Source: Drechslerella dactyloides (lineage: Eukaryota; Ascomycota; Orbiliomycetes; Orbiliales; Orbiliaceae). From it: a stretch of 64,000 nucleotides of DNA. Position 1 is the first letter of the stretch, and each line of letters starts with the position of its first letter. Position numbers and translations under genes: made by a program. The stretch is from NCBI GenBank assembly GCA_020064725.1, contig JAGTWJ010000007.1, positions 124,001-188,000 on the forward strand, in the 5' to 3' direction. Shown here one piece after another: positions 11,305 to 24,119 of this stretch. Below the pieces are notes generated by a model. It searched no databases. It had not been told where the DNA came from and worked only from the letters and a program-made list of their open reading frames with translations.

Positions 11305-12935
11305 ATGGCAGCCTCGAACTCTTCGAAGCTTACTCTCAAGTACCCGTTGTTCTGTGCCGAGTACCTCGATGACAGCACACTACTCATAGCTGGTGGGGGC
11401 GGGGCGTCTCGCAGTGGTGTCGGCAATGGTATTGTATGATGTTCCCTGTCTATCAGATCGCCTGCACGAGGAGCAGCACTAACAACGGCTCCTAGCACCT
11501 CGTCGACACTTCTTCGGACGCTCTGAGTATCAAGGCCAGCCTGGACCTCCCGAAAGACGAAGATTCGGTCATGTCGTGTACTATTCTTCCTTCCAAGAAA
11601 GCAGTCATTGCAGGTGTAAATCAAGCAACATCGACGATATCCTCGGGCTCTAACGCTCATTTCCGAACTTTCTGGTTGTCATCCGAAAAAGCCGAGATCA
11701 AGGAGATATCTGCACGGGAATACTTCCGACCAAAAGCATGGGATGACATCTACCAACGGGTAACAAAGTCTTCGCCTTCCGGGAAGTACGCTGTCATAGC
11801 TTCATCGGTACCGCTAGTGCGTGGAGAGGGCACTTACGGTGGAGAGGTGGTTGTACTTACCGTCGACGAGAAAGGGTTTGCAGTTCTGATCGACCGAATA
11901 ACCAACGAGTCGGAGATCGTAGACGTCGATGTAATCCCAGCAGTGGAGCCAGGAGAAGTAGCGAAGGATGTTGAATACGTGGTGTATTCAACGCCGTCAA
12001 ATGTGTACATGAGGAAGATCACGCCTAATGGGTTGGGACCCGAGCATCTCATGTACACACTGCCGGGCGCTCCTCCTCCCGGTTCGTCGAACAGGACAAA
12101 ACCCCAGATACGGTGTGCGAAGCTTCTGTCTCCTAGTTTGTTCCTACTCTTGGTAAATCTCCCGTTCCGGTCCGGCGTCGAGCTGCTGCTTGTCTCTTCG
12201 CCGTCCGGGAACCAGTCATCGGTACTGGAAACACACACATACCACCCTCCATCAATTTTTAGAGCAGGGGTCTCGGCGGCAACCGCGCTTGATGTACTCA
12301 AGTTACCTGAGAAGAAACTCTCATCGGGCACAGTTTCGCAACAGGCGCTTATCGGTATCGCATCCGCCGATCTTTCGGTCGTTGTTGCACTGCTGGATTT
12401 ATCATTAACAGCCTCGGGCGAGGGCGATAAAAAGGTCCAGGACGCCAAGTTCAGACACTTTAAACAGCTAGCTACCGCTCATTCTTTCCCGGCCACTAAA
12501 GTTGCGTTCTCTCCTTTACCAGCTGAAAAGAAGAAGCGTGAGTTGCAACTAGCTTCTGTATCCGCATCCAACACTCTCGTTGTCCACAAATTCACAATGG
12601 CGGATGACAGTCATCTTTCACGCCCCTCGGCTTTCAGGGATACGTTCCCAATTCTGCTGTTCTCGCTTGTGTTTATTGCGTTGTTAGCTGTTGGGCTGCA
12701 ACTGGTTTTCGAATACCGAGGCAATCTACCAAAGTTCGATATCATGGAGGTTTGGGAAGATGTAGTCGAGACCGTGAAAGGGGGCGCAAAGCTGGGGGAA
12801 CAGGAGATGCAACGAGTAGAAAAGATGGGAAGGAGGTTGAAAGAGGAGTTAGAGGGCGCAGGGAGGGGGGTCCGAGAAGGTTTGAAGAAGGAAGTCGTGC
12901 AGGGGGTGTTAGAAGGAGTTATAGGGATGGGTTAG
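11305..12935 (+). CDS. SEC12: Sec12-like guanine nucleotide exchange factor for Sar1
   Basis: Sec12 is an ER membrane protein that loads Sar1 with GTP and so starts COPII vesicle budding. Exons are 11305-11433 and 11496-12935, split by a 62-nt GTATGA..CTAG intron with an ACTAAC branch site; the product is 522 residues. The N-terminus (residues 12-43) carries the family hallmark: an LKYPLFCAEYL strand followed by a glycine-rich loop GGGGASRSGVGNGI, where the conserved Asn of the Sec12/PREB loop sits. Weak beta-propeller blades follow up to about residue 400. One membrane segment lies at about residues 427-450 (FPILLFSLVFIALLAVGLQL), leaving a lumenal tail of about 70 residues rich in charged, amphipathic sequence. 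The topology of a cytosolic propeller, single TM and short lumenal tail matches the family. The start was chosen to keep the short N-terminal strand. Confidence 0.88.
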
Positions 12936-13589
12936 ATGAATTCTGCTTGTGAACTGGAATATTTCTATGAACGCTGTTTCTTTGTTCAGCCTAGACATTC
13001 GTTTCGTTCCCGGGGTTCCTTAGGTTTGCTTTTTTGTATACAACCTCGTAATTGTCGTAATTGAATTCGAAGGATCGATTGCAATATTGATCACTACGTT
13101 TGTCAATATAATATCCTCGTAAGTAAGTACTGTGCCGGAACACCGGGGTGGATTACTACGGTTATTTGCTGAATTAAAGCTGCATTATTATGGTATTACT
13201 ACCCGGAATACGTATTTTCACTGATAAAGCTGCAATAATACGGCATTACAGCCAATCCTTTGTTAGAGGACGGTATTCGGATCGCATTCAAAAACAGGTC
13301 TCTTCAGGCACAGTAAGCACTTACTTAAGTATACTGGTCTAAATTTGTCCCGCGAGCGAGACGCTGCGAATTCGAAGGGTCTAAATCTGCAAAGTCCGCG
13401 TAACATACTGCGTAATCTGAGTACATGTAGGCCAAATACTATCCCTACGATCACAAATATGATAAAGAGATTACCACTGGGGGATCGAGAATTCGAAGCA
13501 GAAGAGAAGATGATACTTGTCGATTACTAATTTACAAAAAGAACATCCTTTCGTTATAGAGATTGATATAAGGAGACGGCTATGCAACT
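12936..13589. other. intergenic with an imperfect direct repeat
   Basis: AT-rich spacer between the convergent ends of SEC12 and the ankyrin gene. A 25-bp sequence at 13175-13199 recurs with 21 of 25 bases identical at 13225-13249, in direct orientation 50 bp apart. No gene was seen. Confidence 0.5.
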
Positions 13590-15978
13590 TCACAGAGCTG
13601 GAGTTTGCCCTAACCGGCGAGTGTGGTCCGAAAGAAGCTTGAGAGCTCTAATTCTGCCTTCGGGCGGGCCATACACGTCTTTAAAGCAATAAATGAAGGT
13701 TCCGGACGAATGTGAATTGAGCTGAGTCATTAGGTCTGCTAGTCTTTCCTTGTGTAATTCTGACTGCATGGCAGCGAGGATACTTTTGAGAATCCTTTCG
13801 CTGACGCTGTTCGGTGTCCAATCGCGGACCATTGACTGTATCGCGATTATCAGAGCGTTCTCCATGATAGCTTCTCCATTCGAAACTGTTCTAGGCCGAT
13901 CCACTCTGCATGTAGGTTCAGCGCCATGGTGCAAGAGATGCCTAACGATGTTGTAATAACGAAGCTTGACCGCTTTGTATAACGGAGGCTCAAGATCGGA
14001 CTGCCCGACGGCATCAGGCCTAGCACCTGTCTTAAGGAGCGCGCATACTACCACTTCGTTTGCGTTATCCACAGCCATTTGTAGTGGCTGCTTTAGGTAT
14101 GAATTATGAGTGGAATCCAATATCTCCGGCGACGCCCTTTCGGAAATGATAGCATGAGCAGCATATGTTTTGTTTAGTGTGATAGCATATTGTAGAGGGT
14201 AATAGCCACTAAAGTCCCCCACCTGCACGTTCCAGATGCTGCTCATGTATTTGGCTAGATTGGCAAGTTAGATCCATCAGTTGTGTGTATAGCTGAGAGG
14301 AACGCTGAATTTCGGACGAGTAGGATGTTATAATTGGAATGTCATGTACATACAGCGGTAGGCCCAGCGTGCAAAAGGTGAATCATCATCTGCATCGATG
14401 GCGAGGCGGAGAAGAGATTCCCAGAGACTTGGATTGTCGGCAGAGGCTTTAATCTCTTCGTTAGGCTTGTGTTGGAAGTGGTCTCTTATGCCATCGTATT
14501 TAGTATCTTCTTTGATTTGCGTCAGCAGATGAATCGAGTTCTGCCGGGGCGCGAGTATCGGCTCAGGCGGCGCTATTCCCCAAAAGGGGTTATCGATAGC
14601 ATCCAGCACTAGGCGAAAGGCAGGTCTTGTTAGCAATATGTCCGTATATACAAACCTTCAAGTTTTAAAGGGCTGGGCTTAACCATGGAATATCGGATGG
14701 GAGAGGTTATCAACGCGAAGCTGTGTACATGGGGCTTGAATAGAACTCACAGGGACCCATAGAGTTCCTCAATGGCATAATAAAGTCTGGAATTATAAAG
14801 TCGTCCTGTATCATTTGCTCGTAAAAGTCCGCTTCTTGCTTATCTCCTTTCTTCAGACAAATGATCCGTGAGAGATAGTGCGCCGTGCTTCTGGCAAGTC
14901 CCAGCTGAAATTTTCTTGCGTACTTTGCCGATTTATGAGAAAGCGTAAGGGCATAGTCATATTGGTTTATACGGAAAGCAATTGCAGCATCCAGATTCAT
15001 CGAATCGACGATGATAGAGGGCTCTGTGGATTTCTTCATCGGAATCCGTGCTAGACAAGTTTTTGCATCGGCCAGCTCATCCAGCATGTAATGGATGGTT
15101 GCGGAAGTATAATATTGAGAAACATCGGGAGTTTTGTTTCTTCGACTGAGGGTTGCTTTCAACTTGGAATCGAATTCCTTTGCCTCTTTCCAATTCTTGG
15201 TTTGGAGGCATTCTTTTAGTTTTTCTGAGTAGTATTCTATCCGCTCCGTCTCCAGAAAAGAGTCGTTGGAGCATACTGAAGAGAGGTCATCCTCGTCCCG
15301 GGCTGTTTGTGGATGAAAAGCCTGCCGTACTGGGGATGGAGGTTCAAGGACAGTGGCTTGTTTGGACGTATCGTGGCCTTCATTGTGGTGTGATGTTGGC
15401 CACTGACCAGGAAGATAATTGTATCGGGGCCCTTGTCGGATGCCTTGTGGAGATGTTTCATGCACGGGCTTGTGTGGCAGTAAGTCCTCTGTTATGCTTG
15501 ATTCTGGAGTGTGAGTGGTCTCGATCGCGTGTGGCGGATACTCATATGGGGATACTTCAGAGGAAGTGCCAGAGGCGTGCGATAAGACTGAATCTGTATT
15601 TTCTGACCCGAAGCTAGCGGCTCGAACGGATGGGCGAGCATGCTCTTGGCGCGTATAATTATTTGCGTGCACGGCCTCGGTTTGGATCGGGGCTGGCGGT
15701 GGATATGCAGTCACGGAATGTCGCCTGTAGGCTGCTTCCAGAGATCTTATTGTTTGATTTCTTACAACAGAGGAGGCAGGGTCTTTCGCAACGTTCTCGA
15801 AGTATGGATTGGGACTCTGCGGCGCTGAGGGCTGCTGCTGTTGCTGTGGGAGTCTGCGAAGCGATCCCAACCTGGGAGACTTCTCCCATGGCTTTGGGCT
15901 GAAGCGCTTGAATTTCCCCGAACCATCGTGTTCTCTATCGGATCCTGGTATAGGTTTTCGACGTCCGAAAAAAGACAT
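13590..15978 (-). CDS. TPR-like and ankyrin-repeat protein of unknown function
   Basis: The proposed model has three exons on the minus strand: 15978-14751, 14608-14354 and 14254-13590. The introns are 142 nt (GTGAGT..CTAG, GCTAAC branch) and 99 nt (GTATGT..CTAG, TCTAAC branch). Phases close to give 715 residues. Residues 1-220 are basic, Ser/Pro/Gln-rich and probably disordered. Residues about 230-395 form paired amphipathic helices like TPRs (for example EAKEFDSKLKATL and ADAKTCLARI). Residues about 505-610 read as ankyrin-type repeats (YPLQYAITLNK, QPLQMAVDNANE, PPLYKAVKLRYYNIVRHLL). No catalytic domain, signal peptide or membrane segment was seen, so it is probably a cytosolic or nuclear scaffold. 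The first intron is long and could hide a small exon; the remainder is firmer. The specific role is not recognised. Confidence 0.65.
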
Positions 15979-17419
15979 GGCAGTTGAATGCAGTACTGAG
16001 GGTGAGGGTTTCCCTGAAAGTTTCGAAATTCGCGCGACAGATGTTGACGAAGGGGTTGGATGGGAATGTTAGCTCTCTGCAATATAACTCGATGACAAGA
16101 AGACAGGGCAGTAGTGACGTCGAGACGGGGCTTCTCGTGTTATGCTGTGTATTCGAGGCGGTCTCTCGAAATATCGCAGCCTCGCCTATGAACGCGCGAA
16201 CGTCTGCACAGGGATGCTGAAGTAACTAGTAACTCGGTTGGTGAGACGCGCCCTTGTACGTATAGCGTTGACATCAATAGCGCTGCTAGGCTTCGATGGC
16301 TTCGTCTAATTACGTAGAATTAAGGCTAGTTAAAGCTCAGATTCTGGAGATCTCGAGATGGCTTGCGACGCGGTATGCTGGACGTGAATTCCTTGGGAGG
16401 AGCCTGGGGGTGCGGGTCTGATTGTGGCTAATTATATAAGCCGCCTGAGTCGGGGTTTGACAGCGACCGGGCTGATTGGTGGGCTGCAGATGCGCATGCC
16501 GATGAGCAGAGTAACGTTACCTAGAGAGGCATAGGGAGCGATGTATCAAAATTCTGCTGGCGAGGACGGTTCGAGTTCTCGAATAGATCTCGCGTACGTA
16601 CATACCTGTAGCCTAACAGGGACTGATTTGTCGGTTTGTGGACTACTCTATTGCTCGTTTCGACGGAACGAGCAAAGAGGGTAAAATCATTGGAATATTG
16701 GTAGTATCATGAGCGTGATGGAGTCCGCCATGTACTGTACATGTGCTTCTGGGATACTTTATCCCCTTGCGGGTGGGCGGGAAGCCGCGGGTCGGATATG
16801 CGCCGAAGCAAGGGCATCTTTGGAGGGAAATGAATTCACATGTACCGAAACCTTGAGGACTGAAGAGCTTCTCAGGCATGCACAAAGGTGTAAGGTGCGA
16901 TATAGTTCGAGGATGCGTGAACTCAAGCTTCAGTACCAGTACCTCCGGCTGAGGCGGGGTTGGCAAGCCTGTGTTGCGCATGTGTTGCAAAGACGTTCGG
17001 CGAAATGATTGGTGGGACGTTTGACGCTCGAGGAATTACCCTTTTCGACTGACGCTGGCTGGCTTTGGTTCACGCTCGCGACTTTCGCCCAGCAGACATC
17101 TCCAGCACCCTGCGCCATCACCGATCACCAGTCGCCTTCTTATCGCCATCCTCTCCTTTCTCATCGCCGGGTACGGTCATTGCCCATCAACGGTGTCGAG
17201 CCTGTCTCGGCATCTCCAATCAGATATCCAGCTGTCTACATTGGAATCGCCACCTACATCGAACGCGACACTCGCCGGTTCCGCTCGCGCATACCTGCTC
17301 AGATGGCCATAGTTTAACGCATCTTAAGCCAGATCAGCTACCAAACTTCAACCCCGTCATCTGTACTGCCATTCGCGCGCTTCCACTCGTTCTCCGCTCG
17401 CCGGCCAAGCGTCTTCACT
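15979..17419. other. shared upstream region of ankyrin gene and CTR9
   Basis: The two flanking genes diverge from this 1.4-kb region. A plus-strand frame at 16709-17008 matches nothing recognised. About 17060-17420 is C/T-rich with CATC/CACC runs and is probably the CTR9 leader. No further gene is supported. Confidence 0.5.
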
Positions 17420-20400
17420 ATGAACGGCCACCCCGCCCCGCGATCTCGGAATCGATACCCTCTTGTCCCGCCAAGGATCGAAGTCCCGCTCACCGAGCAA
17501 GTTGGTGATGAGGGTACTGTCGAAATCGATCTAACGGACCTGCCAGATGATGTAGACGAGCTTTCTACACTTCTCGAGCAGGAGCACGCATCGCAGCATT
17601 ATTGGATCCTCTCCGCTCTAGCCTATGCCAAGCACCAAAACATCGACAATGCCATCGAGATCTTGAACTCGAGGGCTCTGAATTCAGAAAATATCAAGAG
17701 GAATCAGCGGGAGGTATTGCCGATACAACTTTGTTTGCTTTGGTTATACTTACAGAAGACGAGGGAGGCTTTGAAAGCTCCGTACCATCCATCAGGCATG
17801 TAGGATCTTTTGGTTGAACTGTATCTTACGCGCGCTAACGATATCTCTCAGATGCGACCGAGAATACGAAAGACCATTACCTCCAAGCGGCTACTGCTCT
17901 TCTCAACAATATCGGGCGATATGAGGCGGAGCATCCTGCGTACAACATCGCTCGGGCCGTTTACTCCTCTCTGAAGGCCTCTATCACCAATGTCAAGGCG
18001 GAGCGCACTTCGAACCTCGAATCCGCCCAAAGAATATGCGATGAGACTTTAAAGAGAGCCAATGGCACCAACATGATAGCCCTTATGGGTAAAGGCAAAT
18101 GGTTATTCAGCAAAGGCCGATACGAGAAGGCTCTAGAATGCTACCAAGAGGTCTTGAGAAAGAAGCCTGATATGGATCCTGATCCGCGGATTGGTATCGG
18201 TCTTTGCTTCTGGATGCTCAACTTCAAGGATGATGCTAAAATTGCTTGGGAGAGAGCGTTAGAGCTTGTACGTTTAATGCTGGCAGGCTGCTGATTGTGT
18301 CTTTTGCTAATACAACGCGCCGTAGGATCCGGACTCGAAAGTTGCAAATCTGCTGTTGGGTGTTTATCATCTATCCTTCGTATCGTCACTCCCTGAAACA
18401 GATCCAGAGTTTATAAAACACTACAAGAAGGGAATGACCGACCATATCGCTAAGGCTTACAAGCTCGACAAGAATATGCCTCTCGCCTGCACCCTGTTCG
18501 CCACGTACTTCTTCTCTGCCGGGAATTTTGCAACGGCGGAATCTTTGAGCAAGAGGGCAATTGAGTATACGGATGTCCCACAAGTGGCTCGCGACGCCTA
18601 TTATCTTCTAGGGCGGAAGTATCAAGAAGTTGGGGACTACGATCTGTCCCGCCAATGTTACGTCCGGAGCGAAAATGCGAAGGAGGATGTCTATCTTCCC
18701 AGTAAACTTGGTGCGGGGCAACTTCGAGTGCTACAGAGCGACTTCACTGGTGCAAAACTGGTATTCGAAAATCTCGTCAAAACGTTTCCGAAGTGCCTCG
18801 AGGCCATGATGATTCTGGGCACCCTTTATGCAGAAGAAGCATTTTTGGCCGAAAGTCAACTCGGTACAGGTCGCGAAGAAAAAGACAAAGAACGCAAGAG
18901 CGCGATCAACTACCTCGAGACTGTTCGATCTTCCTGGAAAGATCCCAAGAAGCATATGAAGCCCAGTGTCTCGGTCCTGTTAACTCTCGCTCGGCTGTAC
19001 GAAACCGAGTCCCAAGAAAAGGCACTCGCTTGCCTCCAGCAAGTTGCGGACTTGGAACGTGAGGCTACCAGCGAGGAGGAAACAATGCTTGCCCCTCAGC
19101 TACTAAACAATATTGGCGTTTTCAACTACAATATGGGCAAGCACGACGAGGCACGGGAACATTTCCAGACCGCTCTCAACAATTGTGTCGCTATGGGCGC
19201 CAAGGACGAGAGCCTGGACACGGATGCATTGGTCACAACCCTCAGCTACAACCTTGCCCGTTTGGAAGAAGCAGCTGGGAACACTGATGAGGCGATAAAG
19301 CTGTATGAAGGGTTACTAGCTCGCCATTCAGATTACACAGATGCGGCAATGAGACTCGCTTACATTGCTCTGCGGAAGGGCGGTGAGGATGGTCCGAAGA
19401 GGCTCGAGGAACTCATGAAGACCGAAGATCACAATCTAGAAGTCTGTGCGCTTTATGGGTACTATCTTTCTCGTCGGCCCAAGAAGTCGCCCTTGAACAT
19501 CGCAGAGGACAAGGAACAGCGACACTATAAGCGAACTCTGACAACACACGATAAGCACGATCGATACTCGCTAACCGGGATGGGAAACCTACATCTTATG
19601 ACAGCTCGCGAGATGAGGCGGGATTCCGAGCAAGATAAGGAGAAGAAGCGGAAGATGTACGAGAGAGCCGTTGAGTTTTTCGATAAGGCTCTGGTTCTGG
19701 ATCCGAAAAATGCCTACGCAGCCCAAGGCGTTGCTATTGCGATGATCGAAGACAAGAAGGATTATAGCACCGGCGTTGGGATTTTCGAAAAGGTCAAGGG
19801 AACTTTGAAGGAAGCTTCGGTGCACATTAATCTCGGCCATAGTTTCGTTGAGATCAAGCAGTTCACCTGGGCGATCGAAAATGTCAGTTATTACACTTAG
19901 CGCCCACACGAACCCGCTGCTGACTCTTGCTTTATAGTATGAAATCGCGATCAACCAATATCGAGCAGATCGGGATCCATGGACTATCACTGCACTCGCC
20001 CGAGCTTGGTATCTGAAGGGAAAGGCTGAAAAGAGCCTGACTGAGTTGAACACGGCGTTAGACTACGCAAAGAAAGCTCTGCTTCTTTCTCCTGACCATC
20101 CGATTTTTATGTTCAACGTTGCATACCTCCAAGCACAAATTGGCCAGGTGGTTCACGAACTGCCCAAGCACCAGCGCACGTCCGAGGAAATCAAAGCTGC
20201 GCTGGGGGGCGTAGAGGAGGCTATCAAGTATGCCGTCTCATCGATATCTTTCCTCTGGTTTACCGTAACTTTTTGACTAACGATGTTGTCGCAAATTGCA
20301 GAACTTTTACCGCCGTTGCCAAATCTAAAAATCCGCCTTATCCCGCTGGAGATATCGAAATGCGTGTAACCATGAACAAAAATACCACACGACGTCAGCT

Positions 20401-21166
20401 GACAGCCGATCTCGAGGAGCAAACTAAATACGAAGAGTTGCACGCTGCGAAGATCGCTGAAGCTAAACGGAAGCGTGAGGCCGAAATCGCCAAGCGCGCC
20501 GCGGAGCACGCGAAGCTCGAGGAGGAAAAGAGAGAAAGGCAGAAGAAACTGGCTGAAGAGCGCAAGGTCATGCAGCAGCAGGCGTTAGAGTGGGCCGAGA
20601 AGAGGGAAGAGGAAGAGAAACACAGAGAAGCTGCGGCGGCGGGAGATGGCGATTCGGACGGCGGCAGAAAGAAGAGGACAAGGCGCGAGCCGAAAGAACC
20701 TCGAGAGCCAAAGGCGCGGAAAGAGAAAGGGGAGAGGAAGCCGAGGAAGAAGAAGGCGGATGCGGAAGGCGAAGAAGGGGGGGGCAGCAGAGCCAGCAAG
20801 AAGAGGCGTCTTACAAAGGCCGGCAAGTCTGCATTATCCAAGGAGACTGTCTCTGACAGTGATGACATGCTCAGCGACGGTGACTTGATCAGACACGACT
20901 CGAAGTCTAGGAGTGCCAGTCTCACTCCCGCTGCCAGAGGAAGCCCCTCTCCTCCGCCTAGCTCAGGGAAGAAGGGCAAACTGGTCAAGAGCAAGACAGT
21001 CATCGACAGCGAGGATGATTTATCGGATGAAAACGCGGGTGCCGAGCCTGTTGCTTCGAGGCGAAGGGTGGTCGTACATAGTGATGACGACGAGGAAATG
21101 GAGGATGCGAGCCCAGCTAAGGCTGCTGCAGCACGCTCCAATCTCGATAGTGATGATGAAGACTAA
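17420..21166 (+). CDS. CTR9: Paf1 complex subunit Ctr9
   Basis: Ctr9 is the TPR scaffold of the nuclear Paf1 complex, which travels with RNA polymerase II and supports H2B ubiquitination and H3K4/K36 methylation. Exons are 17420-17795, 17852-18267, 18326-19882, 19938-20227 and 20302-21166, encoding 1167 residues, the usual size. Introns are 56, 58, 55 and 74 nt. The first has a GC rather than GT donor (AG|GCATGT) with a GCTAAC branch; no GT donor in this stretch keeps frame with the next exon. TPR units fill residues about 55-900, with typical blocks such as NTKDHYLQAATALLNN, LFSKGRYEKALECYQEVL, LLNNIGVFNYNMGKHDEA and SPDHPIFMFNVAYLQAQ. After about residue 900 come a long charged helix (KRKREAEIAKRAAEHAKLEE), basic KKRRLTK-type segments that may be nuclear localisation signals, and an acidic SDSDD/DDDEEMED tail. 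Identification is secure. Confidence 0.95.
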
Positions 21167-21798
21167 GGTAGCTTGGTGCAGCGACAACCTTACGTCACCA
21201 GCAGGTTGACCTAGATTTGTGAATTTTAGCATTTCAGCGTACCAGCACCGGTATGCTTGTATACTAGATCTAGTCTTAGAAGGTCTGCATATCTGGAATT
21301 AATGATCCGGGGTGAGAAACCATTCCGTCTGAGGGCAAAGGCTCATATATATTTCGGCGCGCTATCAATCAAAGATACTAGATTATAGTGTCTTCCAGAC
21401 TACCGCATCACACGCATACGCACCCAATTGCAATTTACATGCTACCCGGACCCCGAATTCTTGAGATTACAAGTATTAAGGACCAAGGATCTGCTAGCTA
21501 TGACAACGATTTCAAACTTTGTGGGGTATACATATATTAGCTACATAGTCTAGTGCCAACACGACATAGTCCTCTCCCCCCCCGGTAAATAATTAACCTA
21601 TCAGGAAATATGGTATATCCAAGTTGATGTTTGTGCGTTTTCGAACTTCATCAAATAATTACTGCTCCGTGCACTCGAGCTCGGTAGATATCGGCTTGGC
21701 CAACAAAGGAGCCCTCAATTGAAGAATAGATTATACAAAACAATGTCGAAATTTAAATCTCATAGCCATTCGAATATCTCTCATAAGATATCAGCCGA
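21167..21798. other. intergenic, no gene seen
   Basis: AT-rich spacer between the convergent CTR9 and selenium-binding-protein-like genes. It has a C-rich homopolymer near 21580 and no coding signal. Confidence 0.5.
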
Positions 21799-23909
21799 CT
21801 AATAAGAATTGAACTTTGGATTAGGAGGGTCACTGAAGTCTGCGATAACTGAGTAGTGCGGTCTGCCGCCGCCCCGGTTTGCAAATTCCGTCTGGAAGGG
21901 AATTGTTCGGTTGAAGTGCAGAGAACCATCTGGGTTAATATCAATATAGTGGACTTTATAATCGGCAGGGGTGCTCAGAATGCCCTGTGGGAAATTACCG
22001 GACTTAGTTTTGAAAAGAGACAATGGATGCACGACAAGGTCGTTGAATCTGTGACTTACAATGCTGCCTTGTTGAACAAAGTAGCCGAGTGCAACGAGAT
22101 TCTTCTGATTAGGAGAGACGCGTAAAGAGTGAACACTAATAAGGCAGACATGGCGAGTTAGTGGAGAAAATACAGAATGAAATTTTTACCGGATCGAAAA
22201 TGGTGGTTGTCCATGCACCATTGATGTATACTACTCACCCGACAACGGGTTGAACTTCATCCGGGTTATCCAAGCGGATCGGATTCTCCAGATCTGAGAT
22301 GTCCAAGGCAGCAATGTGGTTGGCAGTAGTCAAGCTCAGGTACAAGTACTTTCCATCGGCGCTTAGGTCAGTATAGATGGCGACAACATCCTGTGGAAAG
22401 GGTCGGTCAACTTGGTTAGTGATATAGAGGCGATCGGAAGTTTATAAGATTGGATCTTACTCTTGCTTTTGGACCGAGATCATATAGCAGCTTTGCAACC
22501 CCTTGCGAGCCATCTGAATTCTTCTTAAATCTACAACCGAGCAATGAGCAAGCATCCAACCTGGATTGCGGAGATCCAAAGATGGTCGTGCAGTAAGAAA
22601 TACTCACGGATAAATGATCCAGACTTGTCCCAGATGCACCGCGGTCGCAACAGCAGCGGAATCTGCATTTCCTGGGATGAACTTGACGTCCTGAATACCA
22701 CCACCGTTAGGGATAGTAATTGTGCTGATGATGGCGCGTGACTGTAAGTTCCAGAGGCGGAGCGTGTTTGCCCGTTGAATGCCGAGCGTTGGTTTCAAGG
22801 TAGACAACGGTACCACGAAGTCAGATGTGAGGATGATGTTCCTCTCAAAGTCAATGCTCAATCCGTGAGGGCTGAATTGATCCTCGAGAATGTTTTTTGT
22901 GCCGGCGACATCTGTAACTTTGGGATATTCGCCGATGAGCTTCCCGCTATTATCCCATTCGGTAAGACGACCCAAGTTTGTTCCGCCGAGGGAACCCATC
23001 TGTAGGTGTGCTGTTAGGATATATCAAAGATCGCGAACTCTAGAGCGATTTCTCACGTGGGTAATAAAGAACCCGCCGTCGGGTTTAGCGACGATCTCAT
23101 CTCCAATGGATGAGAGAAGTGCTCGTCCCGAATTCCGGAACTTTGGTCTGTATGGGTCGGTGATATCGAAAAAGTACTCCACGTCTGTAAGTTAGAAAGT
23201 TAATCTTGTCAGCCGCTGCTATGATCAGGCCAGGCATATGATTGATTTTATGGCCGGATTCTGGCAGCCTAATCTATTGAAAGGTTATCAATTTCAAACG
23301 ATTCGCCTACCCTGCAGCTTTAGAAGTGACAGGAGGCCGGTTCCCACTAAGCTCTTATGATCGCGAGCAACATTCAAGTGATGCGGCTCGTTTCCGCTAG
23401 TTGGGACATCAACCAGTGTGATGAAGGTGCCTTTATTGGTGAATAATTAGCCGCGAGATACAAATCAAAAATTCATGGCTCGATATGTTCGACTTGCGTA
23501 CCGAAAGTATCGTCATCAAGCGAGTACACAGCCAGAAAATCCGCATAGTCAATATTACCAGGCCCAGTCCAAAAGTATCCAATTTTCTTCGGCTTCAGAT
23601 TGCTGGAACTAAAAGGTGGACTCGTGATGGGTGGCGTTGGGACTCTGAGAACTGGAACTTCGGGGGAAAAAACATCCGCCAACGGATCTGTGATGATCTA
23701 TATGGATATAATACATAGTAAGCTTCAAGTCTGTCACTTTCAGACATCAGTCCTTCAGATCTCTCCCAAGATGAACTTACTGGGATCTTTGGAATTATCG
23801 GCCCGAGCGGGTCAGCTTTTGCAGCGGGTTTTGGGACTGGGGATGCAAAAGCAGAGGCAGCACGTAATGCCACAACTAGGGCGATCTTCAAATGCCACAG
23901 CGACAGCAT
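21799..23909 (-). CDS. secreted selenium-binding-protein (SBP56/methanethiol oxidase)-like beta-propeller
   Basis: Nine exons on the minus strand: 23909-23781, 23697-23502, 23430-23311, 23184-23057, 22999-22608, 22530-22461, 22390-22239, 22135-22060 and 21984-21799. All introns are GT..AG and phases close to give 482 residues. Residues 1-22 are a signal peptide (ALRAASAFASP). The mature part resembles the 56-kDa selenium-binding-protein fold: GYFWTGPGNIDYADFLAVY, the EPHHLNV block, GDEIVAKPDGGFFITHMG, FSPHGLSIDFERNIILTSDF, DLSADGKYLYLSLTTANHI and HSLRVSPNQKNLVALGYFVQ. Bacterial and human members oxidise methanethiol. The Cys-bearing selenium-binding motif of classical SBP56 is not visible here (HHLNV stands where HH is followed by GWN in the family), so catalytic activity is uncertain. 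The export signal also differs from the usual cytosolic members. Neighbours also encode exported proteins. Confidence 0.82.
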
Positions 23910-24110
23910 CTTTATGTATATTGGAAGCGATAATTTTGAGTGTTTAAAACCAAGAAAGAGAGTCAATAATTGGACAACTGATAGAGGTTTGCGGTATCAA
24001 AAATATCAAGACCGTTGAGGACTGGGCTGTACGGGAGTTCTATCTAACGGAGAGGAGGTCTGATGCCGCAAGATAGCAATATAGATCGAGTCGCGAGATA
24101 GTTCAAGCCC

Positions 24111-24118
24111 TTTATATA
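24111..24118 (-). promoter_or_regulatory. TATA box of SBP-like gene
   Basis: TATATAAA on the minus strand lies about 200 bp before the start codon at 23909. Confidence 0.5.
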
Positions 24119-24119
24119 T

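Noticed and set aside
20395..21141. Minus-strand open frame of 248 codons, Ser/Leu-rich
   Set aside because: Complement of the Lys/Glu/Ser-rich CTR9 tail; composition explains it.
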